Source: Lathyrus oleraceus (lineage: Eukaryota > Streptophyta > Magnoliopsida > Fabales > Fabaceae). Taken from it: a stretch of DNA of 64,000 nucleotides. Positions 1 through 11,584 of the stretch are shown one piece after another. The stretch is taken from assembly GCF_024323335.1 (NCBI RefSeq), contig NC_066582.1, positions 88,036,944-88,100,943 on the forward strand, in the 5' to 3' direction. Positions within the stretch are counted from its first letter, which is position 1; each line of letters begins with the position of its first letter. The notes beneath the pieces were generated by a model. It searched no databases. It was not told the DNA's origin and saw nothing but the letters and a program-made list of their open reading frames with translations. Position numbers and translations under genes: made by a program.

Positions 1-977
1 AATTGACTTGGATGCCCTTCAACTTGAAAATAGAGGAAACCGTTTTCCTCTTGTGGCGCCCGCCACAAGCATAAAATGGGGCGCCTTAGTGGAAGTGGTG
101 GGAAAACGTGGGAGTTGATGGAAGTTTGAATTAGACACGTCATGGCTTGGACTGTGGCGCCCGCCATTGGGTAGGCCATAAGAGCAAAATGCTGATTTTT
201 AGGGTTTTTGGCTCTTTTTCGCTCCTTTTCTCGATCAGGGCTCCTATTAAGGTAAAAACCTGAAAACAAAGGAGAACACAGTAATAACACAACAAAATGA
301 CAATAAAATGACTAGAATGCATGTGAAATCGGAGTCGAAAATACGTAAATTTTAGTGTGATCAGATCCTCCAAGCATAATTAGCTCTTGTAATGTAAAGA
401 GAAGTTATAGAGGATGTTGAGAAGATTCATATGAAAAAATAAGCATTCAAATATGTTGATATCTGAAGGAGTTGTGATCCTTGGAACCTTGACTTCAAAA
501 TGTTGACTTTTGGTCAAACCACTTCAAACAAGCTTGTGTACTTGGACTTTACTTGCATTTCAAAGCTCATGGGTGATCATATGAACTCGAAATAAGGTGT
601 CCTTGAGTTCCTCTTGATTAAATTGCTCAGAGCTTGGAGTTGTTTGTTGAATAAGGCATGGAAATAAACACATGAACCTTTGACTTTCCTTGAGAAGTAA
701 GCCATAAAACTTTGAGATGTTTCGATTGAAAAACCCTTACCTTGCATAATAAACTTAAGGAAAAACAAGACATATTTTTTGTATTTTGATTAGTGGTTAG
801 ATAAGCAATTAATCATATAAACACAAAGGTAAAACAAAACAACAAAGAGGTGCTTGGTGATCCCTACAAGAAGCAAACTCAAAGATGGATAAGGGGAAGA
901 ACCAAGATGTGACCTTGTTTGTGTACTATGATGCAAATGATATGTGGTATCTTAGGGTTAAAAATTAGGTTATGATA
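1..977 (-). repeat. Element A 3' LTR (5' part of the LTR, partial)
   Basis: Read on the minus strand, the LTR starts at 977 directly after a purine-rich stretch. Its first 40 bases align with the start of E's LTR at 61193, sharing CCTAAT...ACCCTAAGAT. The terminal bases read TATCATA rather than the usual TG. The segment is U3; its TATA box and the remainder would be left of position 1. I see no ORF of interest here. Confidence 0.75.
50..69. promoter_or_regulatory. Dyad CTTGTGGCG-CC-CGCCACAAG in the U3 of A's LTR
   Basis: Two 9-bp arms in perfect inverted orientation are separated by CC. A shorter copy, TGGCG-CC-CGCCA, lies at 155-166. The form (inverted arms with a 2-nt spacer, repeated in U3) matches the arrays in D's LTR. 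A promoter role is inferred from position only. Confidence 0.4.
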
Positions 978-1088
978 GATGCCCTTATTTAAGTTTCTTC
1001 AATTTGGAAATATGAAGGTTGAAATCTTTGCCTCGACAAGATTGAAGAGACTTAAATATCAAAGACCCAATTTTTGGCCCTAAGATAC
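947..1088 (-). other. Polypurine tract and stem-loop at A's 3' UTR/3' LTR junction
   Basis: The PPT-like stretch lies at about 978-992 on the minus strand, next to the LTR start. The segment 1041-1088 is an imperfect inverted repeat of 947-1003, with a 37-nt loop. One arm is in the 3' UTR and the other spans the PPT plus about the first 30 nt of the LTR. The same arrangement occurs in E (61081-61219) and, more weakly, in C. Confidence 0.6.
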
Positions 1089-1319
1089 CGCAAAATGCTT
1101 ATGATACGATATGAATGCAAACCAGGATCTCTGTGGGGAATAACAGTTTCTATAGTGGGACTTTGATGGAGATAAACAAAATTCCGCAGAGGAAAAGGCT
1201 CGAGAATAACCAATGCACCGTTAGAAACAAACAAACAAAAGATCCAACGGGGAAGACTTATCAAAGAAAGACCTCGCCAGGAAAAGAAATCGTCCAAAAA
1301 GGGAAAACCCTGACTCCAA

Positions 1320-1855
1320 ATAGGAGAGGAATATTACCTAACTATCACCCAAGTGATAGCTTAATAAAGGTAATAAACTAAAGGGAATGATTACCAACTA
1401 CCAACCAAGTGATAACTTAACAAAGGTAACCAACCAGAGGTAAGAGAAATTTTACCTACTATCAGCCAAGTGATAGCTTAACAAAGGTAACCAACTAAAA
1501 AGGAATGATTACGAACTACCAGCCAAGTGGTAACTTAACAAAGGTAATCAGCCAAAGGTAAGACAAATATTACCTACTATCAGCCAAGTGATAGCTTAAC
1601 AAAGGTAATAAGCTAAAAATGAATGATTAACAACTACCAACCAAGTGGTAACTTAACAAAGGTAACCTGCCAAAGGTAAGAGAAATATTACCTTCTATCA
1701 GCCAAGTGATAACTTAACAAAGGTAATAAGCTCAAAAGGAATAATTACCAACTACTAGCCAAGTGGTAACTTAACAAAGGTAATCAGCCAAAGGCAAGAG
1801 AAATATTACCTACTATCATCCAAGTGATAGCTTAACAAAGGTAATAAGCTCAAAG
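1320..1855. repeat. Tandem repeat of about 118 bp in A's 3' UTR
   Basis: About four and a half copies of a unit of about 118 bp are present, each made of two related half-units of about 59 bp. Landmark strings are AAATATTACCTACTATCAGC and CCAAGTGATAGCTTAACAAA. The half-units contain short inverted repeats (CTATC...GATAG and CTACCA...TGGTA). Tandem repeats in the 3' UTR are a known trait of Ogre elements and can seed satellite DNA. Confidence 0.85.
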
Positions 1856-2986
1856 GGGGCCGAAGTTCAACCCAGGAATGGACTGGAGAGAAGCGGTCAA
1901 AGAGGACTTCACCTAATGAGGTAACAAACTCAATTGGAGATTAATTCCGTCCAGGTGATGAACTGAAGAGGGAAACTGAAACAAAAAATTTCCACGAGGA
2001 TCAGACTCAGTGGGGAATTAGAAAGGATAAACTCTTTCTGCTTAAGGTTGACACTCTATTGGAGAGAAGACGCACACACTCTGCGGGGAGAAAAGTTTTA
2101 GAGAGCGGAAGGATCATCAAGAAAAATGCAAAATACGCAAATAAACACGACGTTATATGCATGTGTATGCTTATGCTGATGAAACAAGTGTGAAGAGTGT
2201 GAGACTGATAACATAGTACAACTAGATACTCGGCTAATCTCAACAAGATAGAGGCACTGACAGAGATTCGTTAGGAATTCTACCATTCTTGCAATCTAAT
2301 GTTGGGGAGACTGTTATACATGTAACAAAAGAAAATTCGGCCTGGGGAAGTCACTGAATTCCATTCTTCAGGATCTTACCATCCTTGAGATTGCTATTAA
2401 CATTCCTCTTTTGTATTCACAAGTCGAGGAAAATACATATACTTTTTTGTAAATTTTCAAAAATATGATTGTTTAGATATTTTTTTGTTTAAAAAATTAT
2501 CATCAGAAATAAATGAAATTTCATAAACTAAAATAAAATAAGAATAGCGAACAAATAGGCAAAAGGCTCAAATTTTATTGATAGAATGGTAGTCTGCAAA
2601 TAGCATGACTCCATGGATCATTACAAAGTTGGAAAAATGGTAAATACATGGAAATGGCTACAATGAAATACAATGACCAGTATTCTCCCTAACAAATTTG
2701 AATTCGACTATGCTCTGGACTTTGGTCGAGGATGACTGAATAGGAACCTATGGTAGGCACTGTTGCTTTGAATGATCAAGTCTGGCCTAATGCAGTTACT
2801 TTTCATAATCCCAAACTTTTTCCTAGGTTTCCTTTTCGGGTTCAATCTACCGGGATGATTACTTTCTGTTTATGTCTATAACTTTTTCCTGGACCACCCT
2901 TTAGGGTTTTTGATCCACTGAGACGCTCATTTTTTCCTAAGCCACCCTTTCGGGTTTTCAACTTAGCAAGCTGTTCTTTTATTTTT
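1856..2986 (-). other. Element A 3' UTR, non-repeat part
   Basis: This is the non-coding sequence between integrase and the repeats. On the minus strand the part at about 2830-2980 has phrases such as TTGAAAACCCGAAAGGGTGG, repeated with variation. The corresponding segments after integrase in C (about 20590-20700) and E (about 58300-58460) have the same phrases, so this is a conserved 3' UTR module. I see no credible gene here. Confidence 0.6.
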
Positions 2987-4282
2987 TTAGGCGAAGTATT
3001 TCTTGACTGCATCAGCATTCACAAGACGAGGGAGCTCCTCACCATCCATAGTTGTAATAATCAATGCACCACCAAAGAAATCTCTCTTAACAACATATGG
3101 GCCTTCATAATTAGGAGTCCACTTACCCCTAGAATCAGTGTTGAAAGAGAAGATCTTCTTGAGCACAAGGTCACCTTCTCTGGATACGCGGGGTCGAACC
3201 TTCTTATCAAATGCTCTCTTCATTCTCTTTTGATATAATTGGCCATGACACAAAGCCGTCATCCTTTTCTCTTCAATCAAATCCAACTGATCATACCTGC
3301 TCTAACACCATTCAACCTCAGACAAACTGGATTCCACCAAGACTCACATTGATGGGATCTCTACCTCAGGGAGTTCTGTTTCCATGCCATACACAAGAGA
3401 GAAAGGAGTTCCCCCTGTTGAAGTGCAGACATATGTATGATATCCATGCAAAGAAAATGGGAGCTTCTCATGCGAATCCTTATACATCACAACCATGTTC
3501 TGGATGATCTTCTTAATATTCTTATTCACAGCTTCAACAACCCCATTCATCTTAGGCTTGTAAGGAGAAAAGTTATGATGTTCAATCTTGAAGTCGTCAC
3601 AAAGATCTTTCATCATCTTAGTATTCAAGTTTGACCCATTATCGATAATGATCTTACTTGGAATGTCATATCGGAAAATAATCTGATTCTTGATAAATAT
3701 GACCACAACCTGATTGGTCACATTAGTATAAGATACTACTTCAACCCACTTGGTGAAGTAATCGATAGTTACCAGGATGAAACGATGTACATTCGAAGCT
3801 TTGGGTCCAATCATATCAATTTCCCACATAGGGAAATGCCATGGAGATGAAATAACGTTGAGAAGTTTCGGAGGCACGTGAATCTTATCAGCATAAATAT
3901 GACATTTATGGAACTCCTTCACATATTTACAACAATTAGATTCCATTGTCAGCCAGTAGTAACCTGCCCTTAACATATTTTTAGCCATTGTATATCCATT
4001 TCCATGAGTACCAAAGGATCCATAATGAACTTCTTGCATTAACATATCTGCTTCGTGTCTATCCACACATCTGAGCAAGACCATGTCAAAGTTTCTCTTG
4101 TACAAAACATCTTCATTTAGAAAGAAATTTCCAGCTAGTCTTCTCAAAGTCTCCTTATCTTTTCTGGATGCCCCAAGCGAGTACTCCCGACTTTGGAGGA
4201 AAAACTTAATGTCATAATACCAAGGCTTATCATCTGTGAATTCTTCTATTGCAAACACATGAGCATGTCTATCGAGGCGCAT
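2987..4282 (-). pseudogene. Integrase of element A (broken)
   Basis: Integrase inserts the element's cDNA into chromosomes. One minus-strand frame runs from 4282 to the natural end at 2987 and is broken by in-frame stops near 3345 and 3289. An HHCC-type zinc region precedes the core: a His pair in the block ending GSFGTHGNG, then CHKC with its first Cys replaced by His-Lys-Cys-His in part. The catalytic core is complete, with Asp in the EIDMIG block, Asp in IIIDNGSN and Glu in GVVEAVNK. A C-terminal domain with KWTPNYEGPY closes the protein. The stop near 3289 is a TAG at the same codon as a TAG in E. Confidence 0.85.
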
Positions 4283-4680
4283 AATTCCAACGATTTACTT
4301 TTTACATAGAAGACAAAGTAGCCAGAGCATCTTCCATCTGATTCTCTTCGCGAGGTATATGATGAAACTCTATTTTATTGAAGAAAGTCAATAACCTCCT
4401 TGTGTAATCTTTGTAAGGAATTAAGCCAGGATGATGAGTCTCTCATTCTCCTTTAATCTGATTAACCACTAAGGTTGAATCTCCATACACATCAAGGATT
4501 TTAATTCTCAAGTCAATGGCCTCTTTAAGACCTATGATACAAGCTTTATATTCTGCCATATTATTCGTACAATCAAACATCAATGTTGCAGTGAAAGGGA
4601 TGTGAGAACCCTTAGGAGTAATAATGATTGCCCCAATTCCATTACCATAAGCATTAACAACTCCATCAAACATTAAACCC
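4283..4680 (-). pseudogene. Second (archaeal-like) RNase H of element A
   Basis: This domain lies between the RT-linked RNase H and integrase, which is diagnostic of the Tat lineage. The visible motifs are FDG, then MAEYKAC, then YGDST, then a block with EDALATL, giving the expected acidic positions. A TGA stop replaces Trp after QIKGE at about 4443, and the frame shifts before integrase. It would degrade RNA in RNA:DNA hybrids during reverse transcription. Confidence 0.75.
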
Positions 4681-4682
4681 CA

Positions 4683-6477
4683 TCAGGATCTAGGCTCTGG
4701 CCCTTCTTCAGACAACAGTTCATCATAATCTTTAGCTTTTAAGTACATAACATATTCATCAGGGAAGCCAAACCTGATGGGTTGATAATCATCGATCGGT
4801 TGGTGAGCCAAATGATCTGCAAGAATACTTCTTTTAATTGCTTTCTGAGTATGGTACTCAATATCATACCCAGACAATAGCATTTGCCAACGAGCTATCC
4901 ATCCAGTCAAAGCAGACTTTTCAAAAATATACTTGATTGGATCCATTTTGGATATCAACCAAGTGGTATGATTGATCATGTAATGGCGTAAATGTTTGGC
5001 AGCCCAAGCTAAACCACAACAATTCTTCTCAAGCATAGAATACCGAGACTTACAGTCTGTGAACTTCTTACTCAGATAGTAGATGGCATGTTCCTTTCTA
5101 CCAGTTTCATCTTGTTGTCCCAGCACACAACCCATGTACTCTTCTAACATATTCAAATACACAATCAAATGTATTCCTTCCACTGGAGGAGACAAAATAG
5201 GAGGTTTAAGAAGATACGCCTTGATGTTATCAAAAGCTTTTCGGCAGTCCTCTGTCCAAACACAACCTTGATCTTTACGGAGAAGCTTGAAAATCACCCA
5301 CACATGGCAGTCATGTGAGATATAAATCTGGATATGTAATTTAGACGCCCGAGGAACCCTCTGACTTGCTTTTGTGTCTTTGGTGCAGGTATCTCTTGAA
5401 TAACTCTGACTTTATCAGGATCTACGTCAATACCTTTCTGGCTGACAATGAAACCCAATAGCTTTCCTGAACGGACACGAAAAGTACATTTATTAGGATT
5501 CAACCGGAGTTTAAACTTTATCAACCGCTGAAACAGCTTCAACAAATACTCAACATGCTCTTCTTTAACCTTCGACTTAGCAATCATATCATCAACATAG
5601 ACTTCTATCTCTTTGTGCATCATGTCATGGAAAATAGTAGTCATGGTTCTTTGGTACGTTGCACCATCATTCTTTAAATCGAAAGGCATCACTCTATAAC
5701 ACAATGTTCCCTAGGGTGTAATGAATGTTGTTTTTTCCATGTCTTCGGGACCCATCTTGATCTGATTATAACCGGAGAATCCATCCATAAAAGAAAAGAC
5801 CTTGAACTTAGATGTATTATCTACCAACATGTCAATGTGCAGTATCGGAAAATCTTCTTTCGGACTAGAATTGTTCAAGTATCTTTAATCAACAAACATC
5901 TGAACTTTACCATATTTCTTTGGAATAGGTACAATGTTAGCCACCCATTGAGGGTATTCAGCGGTAACAAGTAATCCAACATCAATCTGTTTTTGCACCT
6001 CCTCTTTAATATTGACAGCCATATCAAGTGAGTCCTTCTCAACTTTTGCTTAACCGGCGGACACTCTGGCTTCAATGGTAATCGATGTTCCACAATATCA
6101 GTATCGAGACATGGAATATCTTGGTAAGACCAAGCAAACACATCCACATATTCTCTAAGAATCTCTACCAACCTCTTCTTGATGTCTGGACAAAGCAGTG
6201 CCCCAATCTTGACCTCTTTCTTTTTATCTTCGGAACCCAAATTAATCACTTCCAACGACTCTTTATGAGGCTGAGTGGTCTTTTATTAATGCTCAAGCAA
6301 CCGAGAAATCTCATCAAGAATCTCTTCATCATCCTCTTCTTCCATTTCGAGAACAGGAAATTCAAAGTTGGGAGAGGGCATAGGGTCATTGTTTTCAATG
6401 TGTTTAACAATTAATATGCACAATGATTTTATGATTGATTTTAGAATATGAACAAATAAATTCACATTGTGATGCAT
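4683..6477 (-). pseudogene. Reverse transcriptase and RNase H of element A (broken)
   Basis: The pol N-terminus (acidic, about 6290-6410), RT and first RNase H are recognisable in three frames. The RT active site YVDD is at 5588-5599. The YHTQKAIK and LISKMDP blocks of the RNase H end lie near 4850-4960. Breaks include a frameshift after the KLRRTH block near 6030, a TAG for Trp near 5712, and another frameshift near 5300. The parallel parts of E show the same order with few differences, so this is an inactive copy of a close subfamily. Confidence 0.85.
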
Positions 6478-6670
6478 ATATGAAAGTGATTATTATATTG
6501 TTTCTTATGTTACCATTTTTTCCATAAAAAGCAAAAAGGAAAAACATAATATGGATAAACGAAATAACATTTTTATTAATGATAATGAAATCTGAAACAA
6601 ACCCCACATAGATTCACTTTCACTTTGGGCATAGTGAAAGGATTTTGAAAATAACAAAAAGATATATTAC
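6412..6670 (-). other. Relic of the gag-pro/pol intron in element A
   Basis: The protease block ends at a stop whose TAA overlaps a GTAATA donor (GT at 6670-6669, minus strand). The pol N-terminus starts about 260 nt further on. Compared with E and C, the acceptor AG is lost: where they read ATGCAG, A reads GTGCAT. The length matches the 262-nt and 269-nt introns of E and C. Confidence 0.6.
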
Positions 6671-8338
6671 TTCGATAAATGAATAACATAAGGAACATCA
6701 ACAGAAATCCAGTTTTGGCACATCGATCCACGTGTCATAAAGTTCGACACTCCCTGCTCTTCATCATCTTCTAAAATTGTAGCAGCAGACTGATCTATGG
6801 AATGAATAAAGCCATCATTGTGAAACACTTCCTGAATTCTCTTTAGATCTCTTTGGGTTACACCAGGTGAAAAACCCAAACCAGCTCTGTTCTTGTTCTC
6901 TACAAGCTCAACAACTTGTCCCCACTTAGTTGATTGACCATTCTTCAACACATGTTGGGCGTCCTTCGAGGATGACATGGATTCACCGTTCTTCTTAACA
7001 ATAATATTATCAACAGAAAGGGCTTGAAACTATGTTCCCTCAGCTTCGTCGGCATCAATGTATGAAAATGAAGAGAGATGACTCATCAACATGGCCTGCT
7101 CGCCACCCATAATCACCAATTTCCCATTCTTCACAAACTTCAACTTATGGTGTAGAGTTGATGTAACTACCCCAACCTTATGAACCCACAGACGTCCTAA
7201 GAGACAACTATAGGTGGGATGAATATCCATCACTTGAAAAGTGATCTGAAATAAGAACAGACCTGTCTTTATTGGGAGATTAACCTCCCCAATTACAGTC
7301 TTCCTTGAGCCATTAATGGCCTTCACAATGACTCCACTGAATCTCATCGGAACACCCTGATAAGCAAGTTTAGACAACATAAACTTAGGCGGAACATTCA
7401 GAGAGGACCCAGTATCCACCAGCACATTGGACATGGAATCTTCCTGACAATTCATAGATATATGTAGGGCCAAATTGTGGTTCCTCCCCTACTTGGGCAG
7501 CTCTTCATCACTGAAGCTCAGATTGTTACATGCGGTAATATTGGCCACAATGCCATCAAATTGATTGATCGTCACATCATGGTCCATATAGGCCTACTCT
7601 AGGACCTTCCGCAAAGCTTCTCGGTGTGCTTCTGAACTTATCAGTAGGGATAATACGGATATCTTGGACGGGGTGTGCAAAACTGGTCCACCATGTTGAA
7701 ATCACTCTTCTTGGTCAATTTCAGCAATTCATCTTGATCAACATTCTAATTCACACTACTGGATTGGACATCTTGTATAATAGAAATTTTCTCTGGAGTT
7801 GATTTCTCTATCACCATGTCTTCAATTCTCTTAGGAGATGCAGCAACAAATACCCGACCACTTAGGGTCACACCAGTTATATCGACGATGTTCACAACAC
7901 ACGAGAAAGCAGGAATATGCACTTCTTTACCGTCTTCTATCATAGTAGCATTATACTTATAAGGCACAGCTTTATCAGACTCGTAAGGCATGAGACCCGC
8001 CAAATGAATAACCAACGGAGAAACAGTAGTCTTCTAACCATCGTATGCAATCACAACTGGTTATGGGAGATTAAATCGGGGAACTATGACGTTCGCCTCA
8101 TGCTCACCTTCATTTCTATCTCTTGTAACTTGAATAAGGTTTTGATCCAACATTTCTTATAAGTCTCTTTTCACAATAACACATCCTCAGAGATCTCTGG
8201 AACAAACTTGACAAGAAGCATGGTCATGCTCATAATAGCTCAATTTGCATAAAGTAGCGTGTATTTCAAACAAGGATCTTCTGATTATATTGATGTCAAA
8301 AACTAGGTGCTTTCTAGGACATCCTTCGACCATATTCA
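6671..8338 (-). pseudogene. Gag C-terminal linker and aspartic protease of element A
   Basis: The protease matures the Gag-Pol polyprotein. Its active site DTGSS is encoded with DTG at 7408-7416, followed by the conserved SCLLGR...H block. The C-terminal tail (ENKNRAGLGFSPG, then an acidic stretch and VDVPYVIH) aligns with the same tail in E up to the intron. Upstream, 7746-8015 encodes the linker with VPYKYNA and the SGRVF block. Several stops and frameshifts split it. The linker is interrupted by the solo LTR at 8339. Confidence 0.8.
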
Positions 8339-9214
8339 TGTTGGTGTAAGCCCTAAAGGCCAATACTTTTGGTACTTGTATCGAATTATTTATTAATAAT
8401 AAAAGGCTTTTTCTTTATTATGTTTGTTTAATGAAGTCCCTAGAATAGCTAGTCCGTTTAATGTATGAAGTGTGACTTAATCATGAGATCCCATTAAACA
8501 TAAGGACACTACTCTTAAAATATTCGTAGTCGAGCTTTGTTGTAAAGTGGGATAGCATTAAAGCATTAAGACTATTTTGTATATAGACTGATGATCATAT
8601 CTCATGGATCATGGATAAGGAGTTATCAAGTCTTAAACATATGTATGAATATTAGGAGTAATATTTATATTGGATTGACCCGCTATGAGAATATTATATA
8701 GAATGTTATGCAAAGTGTCATAAGTTATTCTCATGGTGATAGTGGTGTATACCACCCTTCGACCTGAAACCACTATGGACCCTAGATGTAAAGTCAAGTG
8801 CTTTATTGCTGATCAAACATTGTTCGTACCTGGATGACCATAAAGACAGTTGATGGGTACTCAATGAAGCATGCTGAGGGACATGAGTGACCTAGATGGA
8901 ATTTTCCCATCCTGCGTAACATGATAAATGTCTAAGGGCCCAATATTGAACTGGACAAGGATGACACAGTCTATACCTTGTGTTCAATATAGACATAAGG
9001 GTAAAATGGTAATTATACACATAAGTGTTATCACAAAAGGATTTGTCAGATCACATGACATTTTCGTGTCTTGGATAACAGTGATGTGTTACTAGATACC
9101 GCTCATTGTGTATTATGTTAAATATGTGATTTAATATGATTGCCAATGCCGAGAAAACCTACAGGGTCACACACAAAAGGACAGATTGATGAGAGATAGA
9201 GTAAATAAGGAACA

Positions 9215-9390
9215 CCTTAAGGTACGGTGCACTTAAGGGAATTGTAGAACATCGTAAGGTACGGTGCACTTAAGTGAATTGTAGAACATCGTAAGGTACG
9301 ATGCACTTAAGTAGAATACGAAATATGGTAAGGTACCATGCGCTTAAGTGATTTTGGTATATCATAAGATATATACATACACTTAAGTGG
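9215..9390 (+). repeat. 37-bp tandem repeat upstream of the solo LTR's TATA box
   Basis: About five degenerate copies of GTAAGGTACGGTGCACTTAAG are spaced about 37 bp apart. Several units hold the perfect palindrome CACTTAAGTG and the palindrome GTGCAC. The array ends about 30 bp before the TATA-like sequence. A promoter-element role is inferred from position. Confidence 0.75.
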
Positions 9391-9417
9391 TCTTTTTAGC
9401 TTACAACCCACACAAGT

Positions 9418-9442
9418 GGTTCTATATATAGAATATAGAACC
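9418..9442 (+). promoter_or_regulatory. TATA box of the solo LTR within a palindrome
   Basis: The sequence TTCTATATATAGAA (9420-9433) is a 14-bp perfect palindrome holding a TATATATA core. A longer imperfect stem, GGTTCTATA...TATAGAACC, covers 9418-9442. It is the only strong TATA candidate in this LTR. Confidence 0.6.
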
Positions 9443-9727
9443 CCTGTGCAGAAGCATTGGTTCAGATGAAAATTTTGTTTCTCTCTCTCACTCAAAGCCT
9501 TCATTCATAGTAGCTAGCACCGAGACTAAAGGTATCCGTTCGTGTGGACTGAGTAGAGGCGTTGTCACCATTCAACGTCCGTGATCACTCCTTCGATCTT
9601 CATCAATGGTTTCAATCGCCACAAGAGGTAACGATTCTATCACTGATCATGCCCATTCGTAAGGATCACTAAAGAAGAAATTTTTTAATTTCCGTTGCAT
9701 TTTGGATCGCTATTCTCCTTCAATTCA

Positions 9728-11279
9728 CAGTTGCATTTCCATGCTTGGGTAACAAATTAGCTTGTACATGGGGAATAGAATCTTCAAGTGACAAGATACC
9801 ACTTTGCATTAACCTTCTCACCTCAGCTTTCAAAGATAAACAATTCTCAATATCATGGTCGAGTGCTCCTTGGTGGAATGCACAATGTAGGTCAGACTTA
9901 AACCACCAGAGAATCTCTTTCGGAACAACTGATGGAGTTCTTGTTTGCACCAAATTCTTATGAATTAAAGCAGGAAATAACTCTGTATAGGTCATTGGAA
10001 TTGGTCAAATTGTGCGTGCCTCTAGACATGATTATGTTGATTCTGTTAATTTTCATGTTGCTAGAAATGCAGTTGATAACTCGATGTTGCTTAAACAACC
10101 AGAGTAGAATTAATCACTAGAGTTACAGACGCCACATGCTGATAACATTGACTATTCCTCGGAAGCCTACTACGTTTCTCTTGCGAGATAGCGTTAGCAT
10201 CATGTTCTTTCTTCTTGGGTATCCCATTCCCATACTTTCTGCAACGTTGGGCCGAACGATTTTATTTCAATCATCCTTCACAGACTCCTTCTTCTAATCT
10301 CAAGCCCATATTTACCATTTCAATAAAGTCACTAGGCGCACTTGCAACCATTCGGTCGTAATAGAACGGACTTAACGTCTTCAAAAACAACTTTGTCATT
10401 TCCTTTTCTTCCAACAAAGGAGTAACTTGTGCAGTGATCTCGCGCCACTTCTGCGCGTATTCCTTGAAAGTTTATTTAGTTTTTCAGAACATAGCATGGA
10501 TTTGATCCATGTCCGGTGTCAACATTGTATTTGTACTTACGAACAAAAGGCTCACCTAGGTCATTGAACATTCAAATCTGAGTATTGTCGAACCCCATAT
10601 ATCTTTTCAGCGCGGCACCAGTCAAACTGTCTTGAAAGTAATGGATCAACAATTGATGGTTATCAGTCTGAGTCGACATCTTACGAACGTACATCACCAG
10701 ATGATTCAGAGGATAAGATTTGCCTTTATACTTTTCAAAATCTGGAACCTTAAACTTGTGTGGAATCTTCACATTAGGAACTAAACGCAAATCATGAGCA
10801 TTCTTCCCAAACAAATATTTCCCCCTCAAAGCTTGAATCTCTTTCTGCATAGCCTGAAAATGATATTGGAACTCGTCCATTCTTTCATAAACACCAACAG
10901 TCTCGCTCTGTTCAGCATGAAAGACAGGTTCTTCAACATAAGGAACAACATGAGCCACGGGAGGTAGTACTGACATCACAACCTGGGCCCTAGGAACTTC
11001 AACAGCAGGTTGGTACCCTTCAGGCACGAAGTTAGGAGGAATTCCCCAAGGGAAACCAGAAGGCATGTGGTGTTGTGTAGCTTTGACGGGAGCCACAGAG
11101 ATGGGCGTAGAGATAATCTCGAAAATCACGGTCCTTTGAAGCGAAGTCTAAGGAGAAGGAGGTGGCTGATTTTGAGCAGCCACCAAAGCTTCCATCATAG
11201 TAGTAAGCCTCTCATAGCTGTCCTTCAAGGTTTTCACCTCTTCACAGAGTTCACGATTCTCTTGTTCTAGGCGGTCCAT
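9728..11279 (-). pseudogene. Gag of element A (broken)
   Basis: Gag forms the particle that packages element RNA. It starts at an ATG at 11279 with a coiled-coil-like segment (MDRLEQENREL) also seen in E. A stop follows near 11150, then a long open part (10572-11129) with the conserved block KFKVPDFEKYKG and the DQLLIHYFQDSLTGAA region. From 10570 to 10000 it is scrambled by frameshifts. The C-terminal part at 9720-9995 has the zinc-finger-like CAFH...DHDIENC pattern (Cys-X2-His-X5-His-X4-Cys). Upstream, 11280-11584 is a non-coding spacer that includes a conserved possible splice acceptor at about 11325. Confidence 0.85.
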
Positions 11280-11584
11280 CTTCTTCAACTGATTAGCTCG
11301 AGTATTGTACCATGAGACAGCTTGTCTGGATGAAGACCAAGAAAGAAATATGACCCCTAGGGAACTTGCTCAAAGCTAGACTAAGATGCAACATGATGCA
11401 TGATATGCAAATGCAAATGTGAATGTTATTATTATTATTTTTCAAGGAACTTTAAGACATAAATTACAAACATCATAATAAGAATAACTCATTTCGATGT
11501 ATTGAAAATCTCATTTTACTAATAGTGTAAAAGATTACAATCAGAAATATAATTTCAATGATCGTAAATGGAAAGAAGCTAGAT

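Larger units (their letters stand above)
8339..9722 (+). mobile_element. Solo LTR, 1384 bp, inserted in element A's gag
   Basis: The sequence runs from TGTTGGTGTAAG to TTCTCCTTCA and is flanked by a perfect 5-bp target duplication, ATTCA, at 8334-8338 and 9723-9727. The gag frame of A resumes on either side. No internal region is present, so this is the product of LTR-LTR recombination. The TATA box position and upstream repeats suggest plus orientation. I recognise the sequence as a widespread plant LTR type but cannot name its family with confidence; the TGTTGG start would suit Ty1/copia. Confidence 0.9.

Noticed and set aside
1115..1381. 88-codon ORF in A's 3' UTR
   Set aside because: It is antisense to A, lies in sequence next to the tandem repeats and has no recognisable domain.
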